DNA of 64,000 bases from Chryseobacterium arachidis. GTDB taxonomy: Bacteria > Bacteroidota > Bacteroidia > Flavobacteriales > Weeksellaceae. Under the pieces are notes generated by a model that had not been told where the DNA came from, ran no database searches, and saw nothing but the letters and a program-made list of their open reading frames with translations. Location: assembly GCF_900129245.1 (NCBI RefSeq), contig NZ_FQUT01000019.1, positions 16,906 through 80,905 on the forward strand, read 5' to 3'. A program made the translations under genes and the position numbers. Numbering within the stretch: position 1 is the first letter of the stretch; each line of letters opens with the position of its first letter. Shown one piece after another: positions 56,988 through 64,000 of this stretch.

Positions 56988-58376
56988 ATGGAAAATCAAG
57001 AGTATTCAGTAGGTCTGGACATCGGGACAACAAAGATTGTTGCGATTGTCGGAAGGAGGAATGCACACGGGAAAATAGAAGTTCTCGGTGTAGGAAAGGC
57101 GAAAAGTCTTGGTGTTCACAAAGGTATTGTGAATAACATTTCACAAACCATTAATTCAATCAAAGCTGCTGTGTCTGAGGCACAGTCCAGCGCAGGAGTT
57201 CCTATCCGTAAAGTAACGGTGGGAATCGCGGGGAAACATATCCGTTCTCTGCAACACTCCGATTATATTATGCGTGAACATCCGGATAAATTTATCACAG
57301 ACGACGATATTGAAGCATTAAAAGACCAGGTCAAAAAGCTGGTAATGCTTCCTGGAGAAGAGATTATTCACGTTCTACCACAGGAATATAAAGTGGATTC
57401 GGAAGGTGAAATTCAGGAGCCTGTAGGAATGCACGGCAAACGTCTTGAGGCTAATTTCCACGTTGTGGTAGGGCAAATGGGCAGCATCCGGAACATCGCA
57501 AGATGCGTAAGAGAAGCCGGCCTGGAAATGGAAGCCCTTACCCTGGAACCTTTGGCATCGTCCGAAGCGGTACTTACAAAAGAAGAAAAAGAAGCCGGAG
57601 TCGCTATTGTAGACATCGGTGGCGGTACTACGGATATCGCGATCTTTAAAGATAATATCATCCGCCATACTTGTGTAATCCCATACGGAGGAGGAATTAT
57701 TACGGAAGACATCAAAGAAGGCTGTTCCATCATAGAAAAACATGCGGAACAACTGAAGGTAAAATTCGGTTCCGCAGTTCCTGAGCTAGAAAAAGACAGT
57801 ACATACGTTACCATTCCGGGGCTTCACGGAAGGCCGGATAAAGAAATTTCTCTGAAAACTTTAGCACAGATTATCAATGCAAGAGTCGAGGAAATTCTGG
57901 AAATGGTAAATACAGAATTAAAAGCTTACGGCGCATTCGAACAGAAGAAAAAGCTAATTGCAGGAATTGTACTGACCGGTGGTGGATCCAACCTGAAACA
58001 CCTTCGCCAGCTGGCTAATTATACCACAGGATTCGACAGCAGAATAGGTTTTGCAAATGAATACATTGCGAACGATAAAAATCAGTATCTTAAAGGACCG
58101 GAATTTGCTACATCCATCGGGTTGCTGATGGAAAGCTTAAAAATCAGGGATAAGAAGCTGAATATTGTTGAAGAGCCTGTTCAGGAGAAAACCCAACCGG
58201 AAGCTGTTACAGCGCAGGCTCCCGCTGAAGAAGCCCAGCCGGTTCAGCAACCAAACATTGGGCCTGTTCACGAACAGAAACCTGAAGAACAGCAAGAGAA
58301 TAAGAAAGCGGCGAGACTGACATTCGGGCAGTCGCTGATGGAAAAAGTAAAAAAATTCTTTGAAGAAGTAGAATAA
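56988..58376 (+). CDS. ftsA: Cell division protein FtsA
   Basis: 462 residues, actin-like ATPase that tethers FtsZ to the membrane. Phosphate-1 SVGLDIGTTKIVAIVG, the 1C domain with VGIAGKHIRSLQ, VLPQEYKVD, phosphate-2 VAIVDIGGGTTDIAIF (~residue 205), GGGIITEDI and adenosine motif IVLTGGGSNLKHL. After a Gln/Glu/Pro-rich linker (~395-440) it ends in an amphipathic helix SLMEKVKKFFEEVE that would bind the membrane. ATG start 88 bp after ftsQ. Confidence 0.96.
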   Translation: MENQEYSVGLDIGTTKIVAIVGRRNAHGKIEVLGVGKAKSLGVHKGIVNNISQTINSIKAAVSEAQSSAGVPIRKVTVGIAGKHIRSLQHSDYIMREHPDKFITDDDIEALKDQVKKLVMLPGEEIIHVLPQEYKVDSEGEIQEPVGMHGKRLEANFHVVVGQMGSIRNIARCVREAGLEMEALTLEPLASSEAVLTKEEKEAGVAIVDIGGGTTDIAIFKDNIIRHTCVIPYGGGIITEDIKEGCSIIEKHAEQLKVKFGSAVPELEKDSTYVTIPGLHGRPDKEISLKTLAQIINARVEEILEMVNTELKAYGAFEQKKKLIAGIVLTGGGSNLKHLRQLANYTTGFDSRIGFANEYIANDKNQYLKGPEFATSIGLLMESLKIRDKKLNIVEEPVQEKTQPEAVTAQAPAEEAQPVQQPNIGPVHEQKPEEQQENKKAARLTFGQSLMEKVKKFFEEVE

Positions 58377-58447
58377 TGATAAATGATAAGATGTGAATGA
58401 TGACTCAATTATCATTAATCAATTATCAATATTAAAAAAAAGCAATT
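58377..58447. repeat. Simple TGATAA/ATTATCA-type repeat between ftsA and ftsZ
   Basis: TGATAAATGATAAGATG is followed by CAATTATCATTAATCAATTATCAAT, so the two halves are also roughly complementary. One of several different simple repeats at junctions of this cluster. Confidence 0.5.
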
Positions 58448-60337
58448 ATGGAAAATATAGGTACACAAGGGTTTTCGTTTGATTTACCAAAAGGGAACTC
58501 ATCGATCATCAAAGTAATCGGTGTAGGGGGCGGCGGAAACAACGCTTTGAAACACATGTACGAGAAAGGAATTCACGGGGTAGATTTTGTGATTTGTAAC
58601 ACAGACGCCCAGACTTTAGATAATAATCCGGTTGCCAACAAGGTACAGTTGGGAACTACCATCACAGAAGGTCTCGGCGCAGGAGCCGACCCTGAAGTGG
58701 GCGAAAAGTCTGCGATCGAAAGCATCGAAGACATCAAAGCTGCGATGGGGCAAAATACCAAAATGGTCTTCATCACTGCCGGAATGGGTGGTGGTACAGG
58801 AACAGGTGCCGCTCCGGTAATCGCGAAAGTAGCCAAGGACATGGGAATCTTAACCGTAGGTATTGTTACAGTCCCTTTCAGCTTTGAGGGTAAAAGAAGA
58901 CTGGAACAGGCTGAAAATGGTCTCGATAAATTAAGAAATAATGTTGACTCATTAATTGTCATCAATAACGATAAATTAAGACAGCAATTCGGAAACCTTG
59001 GGTTCAAGCAGGGGTTCTCGAAAGCCGATGAAGTTTTAACCAACGCTGCAAAAGGAATGGCGGAAGTTATTACAGGTTACTTTGATGTAAACATCGACTT
59101 TAGAGATGCGAAATCTGTGCTTCAGAACTCGGGAACGGCATTGATGTCTACCGGTGTTGCTTCCGGAGAAAATAAGGCTGAGGAAGCTGTAAGAAAAGCA
59201 TTAGACTCCCCTCTGTTGAACGATAACAAAATTACAGGTGCTAAAAACGTTCTTTTGTTGATCCGAAGCGGTGCGGAAGAAGTAACCATGGACGAGATCG
59301 GTATCATCATGGATCATATCCAGAAAGAAGCCGGAAATACGGCAGATATCATCTTCGGGGTAGGTGCAGATGAGGAATTAGGAGATTCTGTAAGCGTTCT
59401 GGTTATCGCAACAGGTTTTTCTAATGACAATAAAAAGTTTGCCGGGCCGACAGAGAAAATCAAAATCAGCCTGAATGACAGTTTTGATAATCCAAAAGAA
59501 TCACCATTCAAAACAAGGGAAGAAAGACAGTCTTCTCCGGAACATGGCTATGATTTTGGGGGCAAAAACCTTTTCAGATTAGACGACGAAGACGGAGATA
59601 TACCTCAATTCGGGACTACGTCTGTTGAAAAAAAAATGATTATTGACAACGAGGAAACAAAAACGGAAATCAAGTTCTTTGATAAAGAAGCAGATACGGC
59701 TCAAAACTGGAGGAATGAAGAAGAGGAGGAGTCTTTCAGCCTGTTTTCTATTGATGAAGAAAATGAAGATCCTAATGATCTTGAAATTGAATCTTTCAAG
59801 TTTGATTTCGACAGCAAAAGAGATGAACCTCAGTCAAATATTTCAAACAATAGTTTTTCAGAAGAAAAACCGATCGAGTTCAGTTTCTTTGTTAATGAAC
59901 CTTCTAAAAACGAACCTAAGTCTGATTTTGGGCAGCCAAAAGCAGAGTTTGCAACGTCTAACGAGGTCAACCAATTAACGGAAGAGCCTCTTCAAAAGGT
60001 AGAGCATTTCTTTCAGAATTTAAAAGAAGAACCTGTTGTCGAAAATAAGATGGAAATCGAAACTCCAAAACCTGCAGAGGAAGAGTTCACTTTTGTTAAT
60101 AAAACAGTGGATCAGGAGAGAGTGATGGAGAGAAGAAACAAACTGAAAGAATTCAACTCCCGTTACCAAAGTTTCGACAGCACCAGCGAATTTGAATCTG
60201 TTCCTGCCTTCAAAAGAAAGAATATTTCTATTGAAGGATCTAATGCTTCCGACCAGAATATCAACACATACATGTCTGATAATAACGGAGAGATGCAGAT
60301 CAGAGAAAACAGATTTTTAAATAAAGATGTAGATTAA
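58448..60337 (+). CDS. ftsZ: Cell division tubulin-like protein FtsZ
   Basis: 629 residues. The GTPase core (~1-330) has VIGVGGGGNNALKHM, the tubulin signature GMGGGTGTGAAPV (~residue 113), FSFEGKRR, and the T7 loop NIDFRDAKSVL. A very long acidic linker (~335-575) follows, much longer than in E. coli (383 residues total). Near the end SVPAFKRKN (~580) resembles the C-terminal peptide that binds FtsA (consensus D/I-PAFLR), and ~45 further residues follow it. Long linkers are usual in Bacteroidota. Last division gene of the cluster. Confidence 0.97.
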   Translation: MENIGTQGFSFDLPKGNSSIIKVIGVGGGGNNALKHMYEKGIHGVDFVICNTDAQTLDNNPVANKVQLGTTITEGLGAGADPEVGEKSAIESIEDIKAAMGQNTKMVFITAGMGGGTGTGAAPVIAKVAKDMGILTVGIVTVPFSFEGKRRLEQAENGLDKLRNNVDSLIVINNDKLRQQFGNLGFKQGFSKADEVLTNAAKGMAEVITGYFDVNIDFRDAKSVLQNSGTALMSTGVASGENKAEEAVRKALDSPLLNDNKITGAKNVLLLIRSGAEEVTMDEIGIIMDHIQKEAGNTADIIFGVGADEELGDSVSVLVIATGFSNDNKKFAGPTEKIKISLNDSFDNPKESPFKTREERQSSPEHGYDFGGKNLFRLDDEDGDIPQFGTTSVEKKMIIDNEETKTEIKFFDKEADTAQNWRNEEEEESFSLFSIDEENEDPNDLEIESFKFDFDSKRDEPQSNISNNSFSEEKPIEFSFFVNEPSKNEPKSDFGQPKAEFATSNEVNQLTEEPLQKVEHFFQNLKEEPVVENKMEIETPKPAEEEFTFVNKTVDQERVMERRNKLKEFNSRYQSFDSTSEFESVPAFKRKNISIEGSNASDQNINTYMSDNNGEMQIRENRFLNKDVD

Positions 60338-60448
60338 ATTTAATTTGAAAATGTAGTAATCTAGGGGTTTGAAAATTATTCAATTCTTGATTTTAAACAG
60401 TTATTACATTTTCAAATTATCTCATTTTCAAATTTTCAAATTAAAACC
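60338..60448. repeat. TTTCAAATT-type repeat and inverted repeat before yqeY
   Basis: AATTTGAAAATGTAGTAAT (60343 on) is answered by GTTATTACATTTTCAAATT (to ~60418), then CATTTTCAAATTTTCAAATT in tandem. Could form a long weak hairpin. Confidence 0.5.
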
Positions 60449-60895
60449 ATGAGTTTAGAAAATACAATAAACGAAGCTATAAAAACAGCCATGAGAGCCA
60501 AAGACAGAGTTGCTTTGGATTCTCTTCGTGCTGTAAAATCTCAAATATTATTGCTGCAAACGGAAGCCAGAGGCGTAGAAGTTACAGCAGAACAGGAAAT
60601 TGCTATTCTCCAAAGAATGGTAAAACAGCGTAAGGATTCTTACGACCAGTTTACGGCACAGGGAAGAAATGACCTAGCTGAAGTTGAAGAAGCTCAGATG
60701 AAAATTATTGAGCAATTTTTACCAAAACAACTTTCTGCAGAAGAATTGGAAGCAGAAATGAAAAACATTATTGCTGAAACCGGCGCCGGATCTATGAAAG
60801 ATTTAGGAAAAGTAATGGGAGTAGCATCTAAATCTTTAGCCGGAAAATCAGACGGAAAAAGTATTTCCGAGATGGCTAAAAAACTGCTTTCTTAA
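60449..60895 (+). CDS. GatB/YqeY domain protein
   Basis: 148 residues, helical. The YqeY pattern is clear: AIKTAMRAKDRVALDSLRAV, EIAILQRMVKQRKDSYDQF, AEVEEAQMKIIEQFLPKQLS and the small tail domain GAGSMKDLGKVMGVASKSLAG with GKSISEMAKKLL. YqeY proteins resemble the tRNA-binding C-terminal part of GatB; the role is unknown. It follows ftsZ by 111 bp of repeat DNA and may be a separate unit. Confidence 0.92.
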   Translation: MSLENTINEAIKTAMRAKDRVALDSLRAVKSQILLLQTEARGVEVTAEQEIAILQRMVKQRKDSYDQFTAQGRNDLAEVEEAQMKIIEQFLPKQLSAEELEAEMKNIIAETGAGSMKDLGKVMGVASKSLAGKSDGKSISEMAKKLLS

Positions 60896-60999
60896 TTGTT
60901 GATGATGTTGTTCGTTGATAGCCTTTAAACATTAACTGACAACTAAAAACAACAACATTATAAAAGGATATTCAACCTTTGCATATCGATTTGATTAAA

Positions 61000-61029
61000 G
61001 AATCCCTAAGCTGTAAAGTTTAGGGATTC
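61000..61029 (+). terminator. Terminator after yqeY
   Basis: Stem GAATCCCTAA / TTTAGGGATTC followed by ATTTATTTC. The T-run is interrupted. Confidence 0.65.
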
Positions 61030-61264
61030 ATTTATTTCTGAAGACACTTCAATTCTGCCTGTATTTGGGGCAAAATTGGAAGAGTTATTAATGGCGAGGG
61101 ATTTGTGTAAATTGTTTTTTCATGGTCACTTGTTTTCAGAATCATTTCAAATTTAATAATTTTTTATTGAATTATATGAATTTGATTTAATTTTTTTTCA
61201 ATATTATTAAACTATTAATATTCAATTCATTTTGTTTACCAAAAGGAGTGATAGTTTTTATGTA

Positions 61265-61295
61265 TTGATGAAACGTAAAGAATTGCTTAAATTTG
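61265..61295 (+). promoter_or_regulatory. Promoter TTG-N20-TAAATTTG before the bacilliredoxin gene
   Basis: The -33 TTG is at 61265-61267 and the -7 TAAATTTG at 61288-61295, a spacing of 20 bp, close to the Bacteroidota consensus. The ATG follows 22 bp later at 61317. Confidence 0.65.
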
Positions 61296-61316
61296 TACTT
61301 TACAAAAAACAAAAAT

Positions 61317-61727
61317 ATGTATCCACAAGATTTAGTACTGCCTATGAAGGCTGAACTTACAGATAAAGGTTTCGAAGACTTGACAACTCCATCTCAGGTA
61401 GAAGAAGCATTAAAACAATCAGGAACTACTCTATTGGTGATCAATTCTGTATGCGGATGTGCTGCAGGAGCGGCAAGACCGGGAGTTGTATATTCTTTGA
61501 CAGGAGATAAAAAACCTGATCATTTAACAACTGTTTTTGCAGGTTTCGATACTGAAGCGGTTGTAGAAGCAAGAAAGCATTTGGCTCCATTCCCTCCAAG
61601 CTCGCCTTGCGTAGCACTTTTCAAAGACGGAGAATTGGTTCACATGCTGGAAAGACACCACATCGAAGGAAACCCAGCAGGTGCAATTGCTGCTAACCTT
61701 CAGGCTGCTTACGACGAGTATTGCTAA
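61317..61727 (+). CDS. Bacilliredoxin, BrxA/BrxB (YphP/YqiW) family
   Basis: 136 residues from the ATG at 61317 (MYPQDLVLPMKAELTDKGF); eight more codons upstream are open. The thioredoxin-like fold carries the family motif NSVCGCAAGAARPGV (residues ~50-64) with CGC as active site, and PFPPSSPCVALFKDGELVHM later. In Firmicutes these proteins remove bacillithiol from mixed disulfides; the family is also common in Bacteroidota. Own promoter and terminator. Confidence 0.92.
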   Translation: MYPQDLVLPMKAELTDKGFEDLTTPSQVEEALKQSGTTLLVINSVCGCAAGAARPGVVYSLTGDKKPDHLTTVFAGFDTEAVVEARKHLAPFPPSSPCVALFKDGELVHMLERHHIEGNPAGAIAANLQAAYDEYC

Positions 61728-61748
61728 GAAACAATAACTTAAATATAA

Positions 61749-61779
61749 AACCGTTACAATCTTGTAGCGGTTTTTTTTG
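61749..61779 (+). terminator. Terminator after the bacilliredoxin gene
   Basis: Stem AACCGTTACAA / TTGTAGCGGTT followed by TTTTTT. Confidence 0.85.
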
Positions 61780-61820
61780 TTTATCACAATAAAAAAATTC
61801 TCTGAAAATCCAATTATTAT

Positions 61821-61828
61821 TATATTTG
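61821..61828 (+). promoter_or_regulatory. -7 element (TATATTTG) five bases before the GH3 start
   Basis: Perfect TAnnTTTG, directly before ATG 61834. A leaderless message would result; no good -33 TTG was seen. Confidence 0.4.
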
Positions 61829-61833
61829 TTGGA

Positions 61834-63348
61834 ATGGCAACGAAAGCACTTTTCAATACTGTGGTCAACTGGTTTATCCGTCAAAGGATAGATCAGATTC
61901 AGAATTTTATGGATCATCCTATTGAAACACAGAAAGGTATATTATTTTCCCAGCTGTTTCACGCCGAAGATACAGAATACGGCAGAAAGTATGGATTCAA
62001 TTCTATTTCGAGTTATCAGGACTTTAAGAACAAAGTTCCGGTGGTAACGTATGAAGAAATGGAGCCTTATATTGAAAAAGCAAGACAGGGGCAGAAAGAT
62101 GTAAGCTGGCCGGGTTATATCAAACATTTTGCTAAGTCATCAGGGACAACCAATGCTAAAAGCAAATTCATTCCTATTTCTGCGGAAAGCCTGGAATATT
62201 GCCACATGAAAGCCGGAAAAGACATGGTTTCCATCTATGCCAACAATCATCCGGAAAACCAGCTTTTTAATTATAAAAATCTTCGTTTAGGCGGAAGTTC
62301 GGAATTGTATGCAGACTTCAATACAAAATTTGGCGATTTATCGGCTATTTTAATTGATAATCTTCCGTTTTGGGTAGAAATTACCACCACACCGAGCAAG
62401 AAGGTTTCTTTAATGGGAGAATGGGAAAGCAAGCTGAACGCGATTACCTCCGAAGTAAAAAATGAAGACGTAGGAAGTATTCTGGGAGTTCCAAGCTGGA
62501 TGATGGTTCTTTTACAAAGAGTTTTAAAAGAAACCGATTATAACAACATTTCTGAGCTATGGCCTAACCTGGAAGTCTTCTTTCATGGCGGAATCAGTTT
62601 TAAGCCTTATAAAGAACAGTTTAAGCAGATTATTGGGAAAAATATCAATTACTATGAAATCTATAATGCTTCCGAAGGCTTTTTTGGAATTCAGGACAGA
62701 CCGAATAGTGATGAAATGCTGCTCATGCTGGATTACGGGATCTTCTACGAATTTATTCCGATGGATCAGTTTCACTTTTCAAATCCGAAAGTAGTAAGTC
62801 TTGAGGATGTAGAAGTTGGTAAAAACTATGCCATGGTAATTACGACCAATGGAGGTCTATGGAGGTATTTGATAGGTGATACCGTTATTTTCACTTCAAT
62901 AAATCCTTTCCGGATAAAAATTACCGGCAGAACGAAACATTATATCAATGCTTTCGGGGAAGAATTAATGATCACCAATGTAGAATCGGCACTTTCAAAA
63001 GCATGTGAAGAAACCAATGCTTCTGTTTCCGACTTCACAGGAGCGCCTGTTTTCATGAAAGACAATGAGGGTGGGGCTCATGAGTGGATCTTTGAATTCT
63101 GTGAAAAACCGGGCGATTTAGAGCATTTTATCGATGTTTTTGATAATCATTTAAAATCCATCAATTCGGATTACGAAGCAAAGCGTTACAATAATATAAC
63201 CCTTAAGCGACCAATCGTTCATATTGCCAAGGAAAAGCTGTTTTATAACTGGCTGGAATCCAAAGGAAAGCTCGGCGGACAGAACAAAGTCCCTAGATTG
63301 AGCAACGACAGAGAATATATTGATCCTTTATTGGAATTAAACAAATAA
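61834..63348 (+). CDS. GH3-family acyl-adenylating amidosynthetase-like protein
   Basis: 504 residues from the ATG at 61834 (MATKALFNTVVNWFIRQRID); 19 upstream codons are open but run through the promoter. The ANL-type ATP loop is KSSGTTNAKSKFIPIS (~residue 108), EGFFGIQDRP and YEFIPMDQFH follow, then LIGDTVIFTS with the conserved GD and KITGRTKHYINAFGEEL. In plants, GH3 enzymes join amino acids to hormone acids; bacterial members are common in Bacteroidota and uncharacterised. Not part of an operon. Confidence 0.88.
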   Translation: MATKALFNTVVNWFIRQRIDQIQNFMDHPIETQKGILFSQLFHAEDTEYGRKYGFNSISSYQDFKNKVPVVTYEEMEPYIEKARQGQKDVSWPGYIKHFAKSSGTTNAKSKFIPISAESLEYCHMKAGKDMVSIYANNHPENQLFNYKNLRLGGSSELYADFNTKFGDLSAILIDNLPFWVEITTTPSKKVSLMGEWESKLNAITSEVKNEDVGSILGVPSWMMVLLQRVLKETDYNNISELWPNLEVFFHGGISFKPYKEQFKQIIGKNINYYEIYNASEGFFGIQDRPNSDEMLLMLDYGIFYEFIPMDQFHFSNPKVVSLEDVEVGKNYAMVITTNGGLWRYLIGDTVIFTSINPFRIKITGRTKHYINAFGEELMITNVESALSKACEETNASVSDFTGAPVFMKDNEGGAHEWIFEFCEKPGDLEHFIDVFDNHLKSINSDYEAKRYNNITLKRPIVHIAKEKLFYNWLESKGKLGGQNKVPRLSNDREYIDPLLELNK

Positions 63349-63349
63349 A

Positions 63350-63379
63350 AAAACCGCAGAAATTCTGCGGTTTTCCTTT
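63350..63379. terminator. Bidirectional terminator between GH3 and lipoprotein genes
   Basis: Perfect stem AAACCGCAGA / TCTGCGGTTT with A-run before and T-rich run after. Confidence 0.85.
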
Positions 63380-63398
63380 TATTTTTATGACTGAAAAA

Positions 63399-63809
63399 TT
63401 ATTTGCTTAAATCTTCTTTCAGTTTCTTAGCACCTTCTTCTACTTTTGAAGCCCCTTTTGCAGCAGCATCCTTAACATCCTTTCCTACTTTATTGGCTTC
63501 TGCCTTAACATCCTGTGCCGCCTGATGAAGATCCTGTTTCGTCTTATCCGCCGTGGCATCAATCTTTTCTTTTGCATTCTGAGCGGCAGCATCGATTTTA
63601 TTTCCTGCCTCATCAGCTTTAGATTTTACATCCTCTTTTGCCTGATTAATTTTTGCTGTGTCAACACCAATCCCACTTTCAGAAACCGTTGTTGTGGTGG
63701 TCGTCACTGTTCCGTCAGGATTTTCTACCTTTTCAGTTTTTGAAGTTGATTTTGTACATGATACAACCACTGTTGCAATCACTAATGTCGATAAAATGTT
63801 TTTTTTCAT
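63399..63809 (-). CDS. Ala/Lys-rich lipoprotein with LEA/apolipophorin-like repeats
   Basis: 136 residues. Lipoprotein signal MKKNILSTLVIATVVVSC (Cys18 lipidated), a Thr-rich segment (VTTTTTTVSES), then ~85 residues of amphipathic helix with 11-mer periodicity (KSKADEAGNKIDAAAQNAKE, TADKTKQDLHQAAQDV and similar), as in late-embryogenesis-abundant or YtxH/CsbD-like stress proteins. Such proteins are outer-membrane-anchored and uncharacterised here. Ends at the terminator shared with the GH3 gene; no promoter identified. Confidence 0.75.
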   Translation of the reverse strand: MKKNILSTLVIATVVVSCTKSTSKTEKVENPDGTVTTTTTTVSESGIGVDTAKINQAKEDVKSKADEAGNKIDAAAQNAKEKIDATADKTKQDLHQAAQDVKAEANKVGKDVKDAAAKGASKVEEGAKKLKEDLSK

Positions 63810-63853
63810 ACTATTATAATTTTGTTTAAAATGTTTTTTTGTGATATATATTA

Positions 63854-64000
63854 GGCATTGTTAAATTAAGATATCTAATTGGTTATTAAGTTTTAAAAAT
63901 AATAACTTTAATGAGTTCTCTAACATATATTGTTTTTTAGAATAACACTTTGTCTTTCTTTTAAATCTTGCCAAATAATGTCTGATTCTGGAATTGTAAC
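63854..64000 (-). mobile_element. End of an IS1-type insertion sequence (cut by the window edge)
   Basis: The transposase fragment at 63861-64000 stops 7 bp before GGCATTGTTAAATT at 63854, which reads like the outer end of the element. Only the end inside this window can be seen; the other end and the target duplication are outside or not identifiable. Confidence 0.5.
63861..64000 (-). CDS. IS1-family transposase, C-terminal fragment
   Basis: On the minus strand a frame of 45 codons runs in from the right edge and ends at 63861. Its translation, YNSRIRHYLARFKRKTKCYS then KKQYMLENSLKLLFLKLNNQ, has the R-x-R-x-x-LARxxRKTxCYSK pattern of the C-terminal end of IS1 InsB-type transposases (E. coli has a comparable LARLxRKSxxFSKS), including the final conserved Lys/Arg-rich part of the DDE domain. 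The rest lies outside the window, so it is unknown whether the transposase is intact. Confidence 0.65.
   Translation of the reverse strand, partial: YNSRIRHYLARFKRKTKCYSKKQYMLENSLKLLFLKLNNQLDILI

Larger units (their letters stand above)
60896..61316. other. Intergenic stretch with terminator and bacilliredoxin promoter
   Basis: About 420 bp without a credible reading frame. It begins with a GTTGTTCGTTGATAG-type repeat, contains the terminator at 61000-61029, then a T-rich featureless part, and ends with the promoter at 61265-61295. Confidence 0.5.

Noticed and set aside
58573..59043. Minus-strand frame opposite ftsZ
   Set aside because: Antisense to the conserved GTPase core of FtsZ; open only because of codon bias.
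1..64000. CRISPR arrays, tRNA and rRNA genes
   Set aside because: No regularly spaced repeats, no cloverleaf with a CCA-compatible end and no rRNA-like segment were noticed on reading.

Overview
The window reads as chromosomal DNA of a member of the Bacteroidota, most likely a Flavobacteriia/Weeksellaceae organism close to Chryseobacterium. Supporting signs are the low G+C content, promoters of the TAnnTTTG (-7) type, TonB-dependent receptors paired with PepSY membrane proteins, a MurE with the meso-DAP motif DNPR, small GG-leader peptides beginning MKNLKxLS, and intergenic palindromes of a kind I recall from this group. No rRNA, tRNA or CRISPR array was recognised. All identifications come from reading motifs and translated sequence; no database search was possible.

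Layout. 1-3.6 kb: chorismate users (pabB 3' end, a pabC-like lyase, convergent menD) and a 2OG-Fe(II) oxygenase. At 3670-3685 lies a near-perfect parS palindrome, followed by an orphan GG-leader peptide gene. 4-16 kb: mostly single genes or pairs (acyltransferase, miaE with a DUF502 gene, FAD monooxygenase with a PatB-type lyase, radical SAM protein, DUF2797 with an AsmA-like giant, nucleotide-sugar epimerase, DUF2795). 16.3-19.3 kb: secA. 19.5-26.4 kb: an iron-uptake block with two siderophore-type TonB receptors and two PepSY membrane proteins. 26.5-31.7 kb: ROK kinase, second GG-leader peptide, msrA, secreted phosphoesterase, membrane-tethered protein.

31.7-40.9 kb is the most unusual part. 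A TPR sensor kinase and response regulator precede a compact run of ten mostly uncharacterised genes: YjzC-like, YegP-like, PD-(D/E)xK protein, Cys-rich SH3 lipoprotein, PH-SHOCT, TM2, small membrane protein, TerB-like, coiled-coil membrane protein and vWA-like lipoprotein. Identical-architecture operators TTACGG-N4-CCGTAA sit in front of this run and in front of the divergent gene at 30874-31710, at the same distance from a -7 element in both places. This suggests one envelope-stress or defence-like regulon.

41-60.3 kb: a short minus-strand group (GNAT, ysxC, hydrolase), then the division and cell-wall cluster mraZ-rsmH-ftsL-ftsI-murE-mraY-murD-ftsW-(orf)-murG-murC-(GxxExxY)-ftsQ-ftsA-ftsZ-yqeY. 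MraZ-type direct repeats precede mraZ. Several junctions carry hairpins or simple repeats, and a GxxExxY nuclease-fold gene flanked by direct repeats has apparently inserted between murC and ftsQ. 61-64 kb: bacilliredoxin, GH3-type adenylase, an Ala/Lys-rich lipoprotein, and at the right edge the C-terminal end of an IS1-type transposase.
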